From positions 12,325,970-12,389,969 of the forward strand of contig OY755186.1 in assembly GCA_963576735.1 (NCBI GenBank): DNA of 64,000 nt, in the 5' to 3' direction. Of the stretch, positions 21,526-33,479 are shown piece by piece. The DNA comes from Bedellia somnulentella (lineage: Eukaryota; Arthropoda; Insecta; Lepidoptera; Bedelliidae). The notes beneath the pieces were generated by a model that worked only from the letters and a program-made list of their open reading frames with translations, was not told where the DNA came from and searched no databases. The position numbers and the translations under genes are program-made. Each line of letters opens with the position of its first letter. Within the stretch, counting starts at the first letter, position 1.

Positions 21526-22577
21526 AAGATCCCGGTGGCCCCAGACGTTACTTATTTTCTCATAAGAAATATAAATGGGATAAAGTAGTGTTAGTACGTA
21601 CTTTGAGTGTGTGCATACCTGCTACCTTGGGTCGACGGCCAATTCATAGGTACCAGGTGCTAAAGGTAGATAAATACAGTGCTGATTTTTCTTAAATTCT
21701 CAATGCTGATTTTTACATATGTTTTAGATATTGTTGTTAAAAATTAATAATCATTATTGCCAGACACTTTCCATCGGCGCTTACCCTTACCAGACGCTTT
21801 AAAGCTTTAAAAAAAATAACATATTCTTACTTACAATCTCACTCTTAATTTTTATGTATGATCCTTGGGGAACTATTTGAACACCCCTGGTCAGCAGCCA
21901 GACCAATTGGAGGGGTCAAACATCCCCCCAGACACACATAAAGTGTCGCTATGTGTATAAGCGCGAGGTCATTATTTGTACGCTTGAGTGTGAGAGAGAT
22001 ATCTATTTATGGATATCTTTCTTATACTTAGGCTACTATACGTGTTCTATCTTTGGTGGATAGACGGTGTAAATTAAATGCTTACAATGCTTTACAAATT
22101 AATGTATTTTAAAAGGTTGTTAATGGTACAACGGTCGTAGGTTAAGTGACATGAGTAGACAGATTTGTATATAGTATCTTTAAGCGCCTGACGTACGGGT
22201 GACGGCAATTGTTTTCTTGATTGTATTCTTGCGTAATATTTTGTTCAGGCGTTAAGTCTGAACAAGAGATTGTAAGTAAGAATGTGTTATTTTTTTTGAA
22301 GCTTTAAAGCGTCTGGTAAGGGTAAGCGCCGATGGAAAGTGTCTGGCAATAATGATTATTAATTTTTAACAACAATATCTAAAACATATGTAAAAATCAG
22401 CACTGAGAATTTAAGAAAAATCAGCACTGAATTTATCTACCTTTAGCACCTGGTACCTATGAATTGGCCGTCGACCCAAGGTAGCAGGTATGCACACACT
22501 CAAAGTACGTACTAACACTACTTTATCCCATTTATATTTCTTATGAGAAAATAAGTAACGTCTGGGGGCACCGGGAT
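21526..22577. mobile_element. Non-autonomous element with ~310-bp inverted repeats
   Basis: Arms of about 310 bp, 21,528-21,840 and 22,265-22,575, are near-perfect reverse complements (left gatcccggtggccccagacg, right gtctgggggcaccgggatc), with a ~430-bp unique centre and no transposase. It interrupts family A between cattaat and aatattttt; the copy at 60,870-60,900 reads cattaatattttttg without it, so the target duplication is AAT or TAAT. Superfamily not assigned. Confidence 0.88.
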
Positions 22578-22743
22578 CTTGGACTATAATATTTTTTTGT
22601 AGTGGAAACTTTTTTTCAAAAACAACTATTTTTATGATGTATCTTTGCTTATTGATAAACGCTTTTATTTCCAGTATTCAATATAAAAATTCATGAAAAT
22701 TATTATTTATATTGTTAAATTTTATCTAAGTAGGCTAACACTG

Positions 22744-22915
22744 TCCGAAAAGTTGTGCGCGCATCGATAGTCATGCGGTGCGGGTTACGGGAAGTCGGGA
22801 AATGCTCCTGAATAAGATTTCACTTCGTATACACTGATGCGTGGGTTCTAATCCTAATACGGGTATGTACCAATGTGTCATTTCTTAAGTCATAACTGTC
22901 TGAAATATTTATAAA
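22744..22915 (+). mobile_element. tRNA-SINE head, partial copy
   Basis: Contains gcgtgggttctaatcctaat followed by gggtatgtaccaatgtgtca and cttaagtcat, parallel to the tRNA-related region and following body of the next SINE. It stops where the full SINE starts, giving two heads in tandem. Confidence 0.45.
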
Positions 22916-22919
22916 ATAC

Positions 22920-23290
22920 AAGGCAAATACGACGTGATAGCTTAATGGGTAGAACACCGGTTAAGGTGCAAGCGACTCACTAGTCTTCAAATCCCGAATC
23001 GGGCCTACACCAATTTGTCTTTTCTAAAGTCATATGTGTGGTAAATTTATCACGGTTGTTAACGGTGAGGAAACCCACATGGCTGAGTTGTACTTAGTCA
23101 TGTGACAGTGTATTCGTGGAAAACAGCGATAGTCCTGCCCCCTATCACGTGAGTATACTGTTCATGCAAAGCGTGGGTACTCTGAACACCAGGTGACAAA
23201 GTCACGTGATGTTCAGAAGTATTAGTACCTCTGCCAAATCCCTTCGGGGGTATTCGGCGTAAACGTTTATGTTATGTTATGTTATGTTAT
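22920..23290 (+). mobile_element. tRNA-derived SINE, full copy
   Basis: The head has a pol III A-box-like tagcttaatgggtagaa and a B-box-like stretch (cttcaaatccc). A tRNA-unrelated body follows with ggttgttaacggtgaggaaa and ctctgaacaccaggtg, and the tail is (TTATG)n at 23,270-23,291. Other copies: 13424/14848 (split) and 19650 (reverse). Inserted in transposon family A. Confidence 0.78.
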
Positions 23291-23741
23291 ATGTAACAAG
23301 GTTGTTAACAGCAATAAAAAAGTGCCCATAAATTCACTGACCCAGCAAAATGAATGACCCAAACGATATCTGATGTTTACAATTATTTTTTCCGCGCCAC
23401 CTTTTTGGGGGATCTATGTGTGAATATGAAATGTAAAAGACAGTACACGACAAGGTAAGCCTCTAATTTACAGGCTTAAAAAAATGATTTTAAGTAGTTA
23501 CCCACTTATTAACTCTAAATGTCACAAATAACAAATCCTTGAGTATAAAATAATGAAACAGCTTGCAGAAAAGTACAATTGGCAGTGTTATCGCTAAAAG
23601 CTTCCAGACAACATTTGGGAGGTAAGATCATCAAATTTAGGATACACAGTCATTCGGGTAGACATACCAGACAAGGGCAAAAATAAATAAATATAATTAG
23701 CTTACATTAAAACGAACTTGTTTACTTACAATAATAGCTAT

Positions 23742-23997
23742 TACATACATACATACATATACTCAAGGCTGTAAATCCCTAGAAGGGGTAGCCCGAGCTA
23801 AGGAACTAGAAACTCCTCAGCCACTTTCGGAAAGTTGAGTGGGGTAAAGATGGTAAAATAAAGGTTATTGGTAATGGGTCTCCAACCGCTTCGCCCAAAA
23901 ACCTCTTAAAAGCCCCAATACCGTTAGTCGCCTCTTACGTACACCCACCGGCAGAAATGGGGTAGTGCTATTTTAAGCCGACACTACACAGCAACTA
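23742..23997 (-). mobile_element. Short RTE-ended element (copy nested in family A)
   Basis: Full reverse copy from the (ACAT)n tail to the head complement gccgacactacacagcaa. Flanked by tagctatta and tagttatta, a likely 9-bp target duplication; the unoccupied relative at 61,150 has a single tagttatta. Confidence 0.85.
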
Positions 23998-24176
23998 GTT
24001 ATTAATTAAATGAATATTATATAAATTGTTGTATTAAGACATTTCAATACATAAATAAATTAGCCTGTATGATGTAAAGTTATTTCCCTTATAATGGTTA
24101 TTTTTTATTTGCTGGCAATACTAATATCGATGACAGCGACAGCCCTTACCGGCCAAGAAAAGATTGTGGATCTGTA

Positions 24177-25100
24177 GTGAAGTATATGGAGATCATGAAG
24201 CTACTAACTAAACAGGAGAGAGTACTCACAAAAATATGGTAAACAAAAATGCAATTTATTACCATGCAATAAAGTTAATTATCTTTTAAAGACTGTCAAG
24301 CAGAGAAACGTCCTAGAACGAGAGCCGTGTGAGAGAGAAGTGTGTCCCGCTCGCACGGTTGCCAGTCGAGATTAAGTTCAAAGAAAAACAAATTAAACTT
24401 ATTTATAGGGAGTATTTTATAAAAAGCAGGTTATAAACTGTTCCTTTTTTGGATTTTATTTTAATTATTATTGTCGCCTATCGATTTGGAGATAAATAAT
24501 TGGTTAAGTTTGGCAAAAGGGATATTAATATTTGTCACGGGTATCCCCATCGAAACTAGATAAATGTGGTGTCCACAATTTATCATCTGTTTGAGTGTTT
24601 TGGAGCTTTCATCATTTAATTAAGAAAATATAGTGATAAATATGGGTTCATGTTATGGAACAATAAATAAAATAACCTGTATCATCTCGAACTTTACCAC
24701 ATAAATGCATTAAACGATTTGAATTTGGTTTTGCTCAAAAAGTGGCTGAGGAAATTTTAATTAAATTATTTTTTTTAAATTTTTTAATTTAATAATTTAA
24801 AAAACACATTGATTTACCAAAAACAATGTATATATGTAAATATAAGTGTTTTTATAATATATTTTTTTATTATGTATGTATGTAAATATAACTAATAAAT
24901 ATGACTTGCGTGGCGCTAGTTGTCATGTAAACATTGACTCTTAGTAATAATTTTGTAGAAAAATAGTAATATTAGCATTTAAGATCCCTAGTATGTAGTA
25001 TAAGTGAAAAGACAGTGTAAATACAGTGTGCAAGTGTTGGTGAGGCTATTGCCTCAATACAATTGTTATTAAATGAAGACCTATGATAAAAGTATTTGAA
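24177..25100. other. No gene recognised
   Basis: AT-rich stretch between family A and the next MITE. It includes long A/T runs around 24,770-24,860. I find no credible ORF, RNA gene or known repeat. Confidence 0.4.
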
Positions 25101-25104
25101 GTGC

Positions 25105-25558
25105 TCCACAGTGAGAGGTTTTCTTTTTGTGAAATAAAAAAACAACATAGTTTCCTAGAGCTCTGTAGATGGCGTTGATGTAACTACGTTACTTACTAAA
25201 AATTTTTCTTCGTGGCCTCGATCGTGTTGCCACAATAATTTCGCCAATGTCAACTTTAAAAACATGTGTCACATCACCATAGAGTAACTTTTTGGCGAGT
25301 AAAAACAACAAAAAGAATGTTAAATATAAAAACCGTCATTGTTTATTTACTTTTAAGCTATCTTGGCTTAAACTGATATTTATTTAGACTTTCAAATCAG
25401 AACGTTTTTATGCACGTTCCGTTTTACGATATCATTACATCCAAGTTTGAAAAACGGTGTGACGTTCCGTTCCTACCAGTAACATAGCAAGTCTGGCGCC
25501 ATCTATCCTGAGAACAGGGAAGAAGAAAAAAAGTAAAAAAGGAAAACCTCTCGTTAAG
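25105..25558. mobile_element. MITE family B, copy 1 (~450 bp)
   Basis: Bounded by inverted ends gagaggttttctttttgt and aaaaggaaaacctctc. The whole ~450 bp matches 44366-44816 in the opposite orientation (shared gtagatggcgttgatgtaac, gtctggcgccatctatcc). No coding capacity. Target duplication not certain. Confidence 0.8.
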
Positions 25559-25895
25559 ATTAAGTCACTATCATTGAGAAATCCCATTTAATTATGACAA
25601 AAACGTAAGTCGAACATGCATTCAAGACTATCAGCCTCAATATTTTAATCTAAAAGTTTATTAAATCACAAATAGAATCTGTTGTGTAAAACAAAGGAAC
25701 CGTTATAGGTCAATTTAAAATTATTCAATAGCATTTAAATAAGAAAACGACAAGCATTGATACAACCAATAGTGACTTGTAAAAGTTCTTCAATATTCCA
25801 ATAGAGGGCGCTGTAGCAAACATTTGAATGATAATTTCACCACAGACATTAATAATACACCATTATATTGATAGAGGGAGCTACTGAAAATCAAT

Positions 25896-27326
25896 ATGGC
25901 AATTTGTAAAGTGTGTAATGGTGAGATAGACCGAACAACTATTTTAAAATGTTGTAAATGCTTTAGCACCTATCATCATGGTTGCCTAAATATGACAACA
26001 GCCCACTATTTGGGACAGTATGTTTTTTTTAAAGTAAGCTGGGTGTGCTCTGCATGTGAACCAGAGCAAATTATTAATGATTCATTTAACCAATCGACGA
26101 ATATACTACTTAATTTCTCCACGAGTTCAGGCAAAACCGATAATAAATCAAATAATTACGTAACACAGAGGCGACGAAATACACATCAAAACGTGACGTA
26201 TAATAATTCATGTCAAAGTCTGCCTAATACATTTTGCAATATCCAGGAAATAGAGGACTTAAGAGAAGAGAATTTAAAATTAAAGATGGATTTAGATAAA
26301 GCACACAAGGAAGGATATAATCTAAACATAGAAAATAACAAACATAAATTAGAATTTGAGCAATGTAAAAAACAGATTAAAGTTTATAAGAACTTTTCAT
26401 CACCAGTTACAAACAGTCCTACACCAGTCAAGTTCTTCACACCCCAATATAGACGAATAAATTTCCAAAGGGCCGTTCAATGTCTCCCAAATAGTCCACC
26501 TAACCAATACACGTCAGCTAACGTAAAGCAGGCAACTTTCCAAAGCTCACAAACTGTTACTAAGCACAATAGTGGGAAAGATTATATTGGTACTAAAAAG
26601 GCAGAAATTCCGTTAAAAAGCCCAATAGAAAAAAATAAATTAAATTTTGATGGGATTAAGATTGCAAATACAAATAAGAACAGAAACAAAGAGCCTACAA
26701 ACTGTTTACAAAAGAAGGTACTTATATTATCGGACGAACAAGGGCGCGGTCTAGCAGTTACCCTTAAGAAACTATTAGGAGACGATTTTACAGTATTTGC
26801 TTTATGTAAACCGGGAGCGAGAATGCAAGACATATTAAAACCACTGCAAGATTGGAGACAGGAGTATAACAAAGATGATTTTATTATTATAATAGGTGGA
26901 AAACATGACCCAAACCCTTATCATCTTTTGTCACACCTCAATTTCCATCTCCAAACATTAAAGAACACAAATGTAATAGTATGTGAATCAGCTCGAAATA
27001 TTTATTTAAATAACTCAAAAATGAACTACGAAATGAAATTTATTTGTACAAATATTGAGAAAACAGATTTCTTGCATATGCGATATGATGATTACGGGAT
27101 ACCCAAACATTTTAAAACTAATTTGGCCCAAAATCTTTTAAGGGAAATGCTAAGAATTGGCTACAAAAATAAGCGTACGTATTACTCACAAAACACGAAA
27201 TTGAATAGTTTAAAACCGAAAAAGGAATACGCTAATCAAGGCACGCAAACTGAAATGTATATCAATGAAAACACAGGCCGGAAGAACACTAGTTTAATAA
27301 ACTCGAGTGATTTTTTAGGAGTTTGA
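25896..27326 (+). CDS. CR1-type LINE ORF1: PHD finger plus esterase-like domain
   Basis: 476 residues. Residues 1-57 form a PHD/zinc-finger-like Cys/His cluster (CKVCNGEIDRTTILKCCKC, then HHGC, then WVCSAC). Residues about 120-165 are a charged coiled coil. Residues 270-420 resemble the SGNH/GDSL esterase found in CR1 ORF1 proteins, beginning KVLILSDEQGRGLAVTLKKL with IIIIGGKHD later; the usual GDS nucleophile motif is altered to SDEQ, so activity is doubtful. CR1-clade ORF1 proteins are known to pair PHD and esterase domains. Followed directly by ORF2 in the -1 frame, which overlaps the stop codon. Confidence 0.85.
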   Translation: MAICKVCNGEIDRTTILKCCKCFSTYHHGCLNMTTAHYLGQYVFFKVSWVCSACEPEQIINDSFNQSTNILLNFSTSSGKTDNKSNNYVTQRRRNTHQNVTYNNSCQSLPNTFCNIQEIEDLREENLKLKMDLDKAHKEGYNLNIENNKHKLEFEQCKKQIKVYKNFSSPVTNSPTPVKFFTPQYRRINFQRAVQCLPNSPPNQYTSANVKQATFQSSQTVTKHNSGKDYIGTKKAEIPLKSPIEKNKLNFDGIKIANTNKNRNKEPTNCLQKKVLILSDEQGRGLAVTLKKLLGDDFTVFALCKPGARMQDILKPLQDWRQEYNKDDFIIIIGGKHDPNPYHLLSHLNFHLQTLKNTNVIVCESARNIYLNNSKMNYEMKFICTNIEKTDFLHMRYDDYGIPKHFKTNLAQNLLREMLRIGYKNKRTYYSQNTKLNSLKPKKEYANQGTQTEMYINENTGRKNTSLINSSDFLGV

Positions 27327-27343
27327 GTCCAAAAAAAGATAAA

Positions 27344-30226
27344 ATGAAAACAAATCAACATTTTTTTAATATTCTTCATCAAAATATAGAGGGCGTTTTA
27401 AACAAACAAGACAATATTTTAATTACTCTGAAGAATTTGGAAACCCAAAGTTACAACATCGATGCAATTTGCTTCACGGAACACTTCATGAAGGCGGGAC
27501 ACGAAGGAAATCTGTCTGCGATTTCAGGTTATACTTTAACTACTTTATTTCAGAGAAAAGACAAATGCAGAGGTGGTTCGTGTATACTGTTACGCGATGG
27601 CATCATGTTTGAAGAACTAGAGCAGGTCCTGGAGCTATCGGAGCCATTGCATTTCGAAAGTTGTGCTATTAAAATCGCTGATTTAAATATGATAATTGTA
27701 TGTATATATAGAATACCTACAGGGGATATATGTATATTTTTTGATAAATTTGATAAATTGCTGTCTAATATAAGTAAGAAAAATAGGAGGATAATAATAT
27801 GTGGCGACTTTAATATAGATTTTATGAATAATAAGCACAAGATTACGAAGACTTTTCTGAATTTAATGTATAATTATAATCTACGCCCACAAATAAGTAC
27901 TCCTACTCATGAAACATACACATCTAAGACTTGTATTGATAATATCCTGACTAACATCGCAGGGACCGGAAAGGTACTCAAATTAGGATTATCTAGACAT
28001 CATGCTCAGGCATTTCAAATAGAGAACAATAAATGTGATAGCCTTTACAATAAAAGTTATTACAAGTGTGTTTATGATTATTCTCAGGAAAATTTACATA
28101 AGTTTTACACAATTATGTCTAGTTTAACATTCTCTGATGTCATTGCCGAGAAAAACTTTAATAAGTCGTTTAAAAATTTCTATGATATTTTGGTATTATT
28201 TAACGAACTTTGTTTTCCTTTAATTAAAGTTCGCAATAAAAATAATATAAAGATGAACTGGCTCACTGAGGGTTTAAAAAGATCTAGTCAGGCGAAAAGA
28301 AAACTGTACTACTTGACTAGAAAGCGCCGATGCCAGATGTATGTAACAAGGTACGTTGATTATTCCAAAATACTACATAGGTGCATTTTATCTTCAAAAA
28401 AAAAGGTGTAATCAAAAATATTTAATGAATGCTAAAAATGTGTGTAAAGCTACGTGGAATATTATTAAATGTGATGGTAATAAACTGCCAAATACGATTT
28501 CTAATATTGTACATGAGGGTCGTTCCATAACGTCTCCACAGGATATAGCTCAATTATTTAATAATAATTTTATTGATACAGTATCAGCTAAGTGTATTCC
28601 TAACTCTAAGGGTACAAAGGATAAGAGGTCTATTAGCAATTCATTGTTTCTTGCACCCTTGACCGTAACGGAAACTTCAAATATAATTAAATCCTTAAAA
28701 AACACCAATTCAGTAGGTTATGATAAGATATGTACTAGAATAGTTAAAATGTGTAGAGATTACTTGGCAAAGCCATTGACTCATCTTATTAATTTGTCAT
28801 TTGAACAAGGCACTTTCCCAGAGGAACTGAAAATATCTATTGTTAAACCCCTCCACAAGAAAGGATGTAAAAAGTGTCTTAATAATTATAGGCCTATAGC
28901 CCTTATTCCTATTTATCTAAAATATTTGAAAAGGCAATTTTAATTCGAATTAATATTTTTTTAACCCGAGAGCAAATATTAGTAGAAGAGCAGTTTGGTT
29001 TTCGTCAGAAAAAATCGACTACGATGGCGTTATACAACCTTGTTAAAGCCTTAGTTGATTCTATGGACAAAGGCACCCCCGTAACTACCCTTTTTATGGA
29101 TATTATGAAGGGATTTGATTTGGTGGATCATTTAATTCTTTTTCAAAAACTTGAAGCGTATGGCATTCGCGGTACTCCCCTAGATTGGATAAAATCTTAC
29201 CTAATTAATAGATCACAGTGCTCCTCAGTACTCAATATTTGCTCTAAAACTAATACAATAAAAGAGTACAGTTCTAACTATCGTATTATTAAGTGTGGAA
29301 TTCCACAAGGAAGTTTATTAGGTCCATTACTCTTTATATTATATATAAATGACCTTCCACAGTCCATTGATAACCGAATTATATTGTATGCAGACGATAG
29401 CGTCGCAATAATTAAAGATCAAAACAGCATAGGACATGAAGATCATGTAAAAAATGAACTATATAAGATAGGTACTTGGCTAAATGTTAATAATTTGACT
29501 TTAAATGTCAGCAAAACGAGATTAATGCAATTTTTTCACCCCCAAGGTTCAGCTCCACCATTGAAAATTACATACAATGATGAATTGGTTAACCGAGTAA
29601 ATACTTTTAATTTTCTTGGTTTATCTATTGATCAACATTTAAATTGGAAATCACATTGCGATGCTCTCAATAAAAAGATAAATAGATATGTTTACGCCCT
29701 GGGTCGTATTGTTAGATTGTCGTCTGAGCATGCCGGTAAGCTTGCGTACCACGGTTACGTTGGTTCACTCTTACGATATGGCATTGTGTTATGGGGTAAC
29801 TCTACCAATGTACCTTCGGTTTTTCTTGCTCAGAAAAAATGCATTAGAGCACTCAGCCAAATAAAGGACCAAACGGTTTCTTGCCGACCACTTTTTAAAA
29901 AATTGAGAATTCTCCCGTTATGTTCCCTTTATATTTATGAAGCTGCTTTATTGGTTAAGAGAGATATTCATAATTATACTCCGGCTCCCCTAAGATTTCA
30001 CTCGAAACGTCTGCAGAATCTCAATAAAGATAAACTTGATGTACCTCATTATAAATTAGCCTCAAGCAGCAAAACTATTTTTGTTATGTCTGTTAGAATT
30101 TATAATTCAATACCTATTAATATAAGATTGTTATGTTTTAATAAAATTAAAAAGGAATTGTTTAAATGGCTATTAGAATATTGTTTTTATGACATGAAGG
30201 AGTTTTTCAATACAAATAATAATTAA
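27344..30226 (+). pseudogene. CR1-type LINE ORF2: endonuclease and reverse transcriptase, two frameshifts
   Basis: First ATG at 27344 (the frame is open from 27323). The N-terminal apurinic-type endonuclease reads ILHQNIEGVLNKQDNI, then IICGDFNIDF and SRHHAQAF. The frame breaks in the A9 run at 28,396-28,404, continues in another frame to about 28,915 (NSVGYDKI, PLHKKGCKKCLNNYRPIA), then returns to the original frame with the RT core (GIPQGSLLGPLLFILYINDL, ILYADDS) and CR1-like C-terminus (KELFKWLLEYCFYDMKEF). The two shifts compensate. Otherwise few lesions, so a fairly recent copy. Confidence 0.85.
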
Positions 30227-30642
30227 ATACCTAAACGAATTAATGTTATTGTTTCTATTATATTTTATTTGAATTTGTTTTGTATTTAGTTGTAAGATTG
30301 ACATTTTAAACTTAAGGTGACATAAAATTAGTTAATTTATTTTTTATGACTTTAATGATGTTTTTTATCATTATTATTTGGTTATTTATGTTATTAATGT
30401 GTTATAAATGATGGAAATTAATTTGACTTGTGTTGTACTTTTGTAGGATTTATTGGTTTTTGTAGAATGTTTTATTATATTTTTTTTTACCTATTTTAAT
30501 TTAAAAACATATTACAATATAAAAATATAAAGACTGATGTTGTAAGCTCGGAAGAGCAAAATGTCTATGGCACCATTAATATTACGATGTAACAACTTTG
30601 TAACCCGCATTTACAACGAATAAATGATTATGATTATGATTA
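30227..30642 (+). mobile_element. CR1 LINE 3' UTR and tail
   Basis: Non-coding AT-rich 3' region of the CR1 element, ending at a short microsatellite (tgattatgattatgatt) just after cgaataaatga. Such short-repeat tails rather than poly(A) are typical of CR1 3' ends. Confidence 0.7.
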
Positions 30643-30655
30643 AGGAAAGAAAAAT

Positions 30656-30735
30656 TTCGACACAGGTGGGGATCGAACCCGCGACCTCGGGTATACGCCC
30701 CCGTCGCTCTGCCAATTGAGCTACCGTGTCAAAGG
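30656..30735 (-). mobile_element. tRNA-like SINE head or tRNA pseudogene
   Basis: The minus strand folds roughly as a tRNA: 7-bp acceptor GACACGG with CTGTGTC, D arm GCTC/GAGC and T arm with GGTTCGATCCCC. The anticodon arm is poor (4 bp with 8-nt loop), and a related piece at 42600-42665 is diverged, so it is more likely SINE-derived than a working tRNA. Confidence 0.55.
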
Positions 30736-32791
30736 CTGCGAGTGCATCAGGTCCCCACATGAGGTTTTCATGAACAAAAACATTTAAAATATGAAAATAT
30801 AAGTGTTTTTGTATCCTTTAGAGGAACTCTTATTAAAACACCAACAGATGGTCACCCTACTTAAAACGAGACACAGTTAGCTAGTTAGCCATCCTTTTTC
30901 AGGACACTTTAGGTCGCCAGAGCGCGTTCCTGTTTAAATAATACTTCCACGATGGAGATAACTTAAAGTGCATAAATTCCTGCCTATTTTTGAAACCAAA
31001 ATGGCCGACTAGTGTTGGCCAGTAATCAATACTTTTTATCGATAATATTATAGCTGGTATTATACCTGAAGAATTTTTATGTATTTTTATATTTCTTTTA
31101 CATTTTTTTCCAAAGTATTTGAAGCGTATTTCTATGTATATTTTTATAACGGCTTTAACTAATAATAATTGATGCTGAGCATCGTGATCAGCAAAATTGG
31201 TTGCATAGAACAACTTTCTGGATTAATTGGTATTTTCCATTAAAAATGCATATATATGTAAATAATACTTTGCAAAATTTTCTTTATGATGATAAAATGT
31301 TAACTTGCTCTAGAGGAATGCAATTTCCAATAGAGAAAAATCAATTTTTATTGAAAAAATCTATGAACATTCTTAAATTTCCGAATGCGTTTCTCACTAA
31401 TTTAAGTGCATGACAAGGGTCTAAAAATGCATGTATTTTATTTCCTTCATACACAAAATGTGTTTTTGTCGTGTCTGTAAACAAATCACATCCTAAATGT
31501 TGAAACATGCTTAAATTTGTTGTAGGGGCATCAGATGCTAGACTTACAACTCTAATACCTATATCAAAACATTTTTTTAAAGCTATTTGTATGAGTGCAG
31601 CCTTTTGTTCACCTGTAAGGCTAGTAATAAAAAAATATGCTATAGGTACCTTCCATCGCCCATTAATACAGTTTATCAAAAAAACAAGGCTTTGGGTGGC
31701 CTGATCAACTAAATCACTCTGAAAGTTGTGACCGGTATCAACATACCCATAATATTTCTGAGTATGTTGATCCCAGCAAAGAGATTTCCTAATAGCCATT
31801 TCATCTATTATCAATGAACACAGTGCTGGTTGTTGGCTTGATTTTACATTACCCTTCAGTGTATCAAAAGCTTCTTTGCAAAATCCTGGCTCTGCATTAA
31901 CATTATGACACCATCTACTTAAAGTGCCAGGATGAGGTAAACATGACTGAAACGATGACCGAATAAAATCATAGGCCTTGGGAGAATAGAAATGTAAAAT
32001 AATAACAATAAAAATAAAATAAAACTCATTTATTTCGGACACTGCAAATCCATAATTTTGTTAGTATACACATTAATCTTAGGGTGCTATTTTTAGTAGA
32101 GAATGTATACAAGAGTAATAATAAATGTGTTATAGTAAGAGTAAGAGTAAAGTGAGAGCAATTTTGCGGAGCTCTTCCGAATAAGTCTTATCCATAGAAA
32201 TACCATTTGACTTTAGAAATTGTCTTTCAATGAGTTCTCGCACGCCTTTACAATGATTTAAAGCATTGTTATTGTCATTACTCAATAAATTATTTTCCCG
32301 AGCATGTTCCATAGCCTTCTCGAAATCATTAATTTTATTTTCCTGACGACGCACAGTTTCATTGAGGTTCTTTATTTGCCTCTTGTTTTCAGCAGCTTTT
32401 TGCTCCAGCCTCTTGATTTTTCCAAAGCTTCAGACTGTAAAAAGAGTTTTTATGCAATTATTTATTTTCTCAAGGTTGTCACTGTGGAGAGATAACTTAA
32501 ACTTGGAACTGTGAGTTAGATTTATTTATAATATTATGAAGCGGAGATAATTAACTTAAAGATATTAAAGGATAAAAAGTATATTATTTTCAGCAGTAAT
32601 TTAAGTGGTCATGGTCTCTACAAAAAAATGGAACTTACTAAAGAAATACTTTGATAAGCAGGGCCTCTAGAAGTTGCTGCCTCTAAATATGACGACTCGC
32701 CACTTGTCATGAGGTTCTAAAACAAAAGGCATTAAATCAGAGCTTATTTAATACTTGTACCGTACAGCTTGAGGTATTTGACTTTAGTGTG

Positions 32792-33005
32792 CATACATAC
32801 ATACACGCAAGCCATTAGTTCCCATTGCGATAGGCAGAGACTATCAATCGCCACTGTGTACAATCCTGGCAAACATCTCTAGCTTCATTCACATCCATCA
32901 ATCTTTTCAAACATGCTCTTTTATTCCTCATAATTCGAACTTTTGACCATATTCCCTACTTGATCCAAATGAGTCCTCCGAAGTTGTCCTCTCCTAATTG
33001 TAGAG
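32792..33005 (-). mobile_element. RTE LINE 3' fragment, diverged
   Basis: Reverse copy: catacatacatacacgcaag, ccattagttcccattg, ggcagagactatcaatcgcc, to ccgaagttgtcctctcc. Sits in an intron of the P-element-type gene. Downstream, 33,050-33,075 (gtgggtactctagac) may be a scrap of the tRNA-SINE. Confidence 0.7.
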
Positions 33006-33479
33006 TAATAGGTCAATATTAAAAATGTGTTAAAAGTGAGCACATTTCCTATGCAAAAAGTGGGTACTCTAGACATTATGTATTAGATCACCATCACATA
33101 CCACCAGCAGTATATACTGGCCTGTATAGAAGAAGAAATAGAAACATACATTATCATAATCTATTTCCTGAAATGGGAAGATTTCTTTCCTTGGTAAGAG
33201 TGGCACAATCTGTATATTAAATCACATGTACATAACATTTAAATCAAACTTTAGTCACAGTTACAGTGGATATAATCCTAACACACAATAACAATTTAGA
33301 TTTAACAGTCAACCTCAAAGAACTCAAGCAAAAGTTGTATAGGAACACCATGCCAGATAAAAAGGCATGAGATGAGCGAGATAAATAAGGCTAAATATTA
33401 TCTAGGGTTTGAGACAACATCAGACCAGATTATAAAAACACTGAACTTACCTGAGGAATTACTGAGGGCACAGCGTCAT

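Larger units (their letters stand above)
21374..24174. mobile_element. DNA transposon (MITE-like family A) carrying nested insertions
   Basis: Left end CAGATCCACAATCATAACTT, right end the inverted match (cttttcttggccgg in reverse), flanked by TA target duplications at 21372-21373 and 24175-24176, as in the Tc1/mariner group. No transposase is present. Its own sequence can be recognised by comparison with copies at 60,740 and 61,377; what is extra here is a long-inverted-repeat element (21,526-22,577), tRNA-SINE sequence (22,744-23,290) and a short RTE-ended element (23,742-23,997). Lies just upstream of erlin. Confidence 0.85.

Noticed and set aside
22201..22260. Possible hairpin RNA gene in the centre of the long-inverted-repeat element
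   Set aside because: No promoter, no conserved stem distinct from the arms; nothing beyond the transposon structure supports it.
30656..30735. Functional tRNA gene
   Set aside because: Acceptor, D and T arms are plausible but the anticodon stem has 4 pairs and an 8-nt loop, and a diverged relative exists, so SINE origin is likelier.
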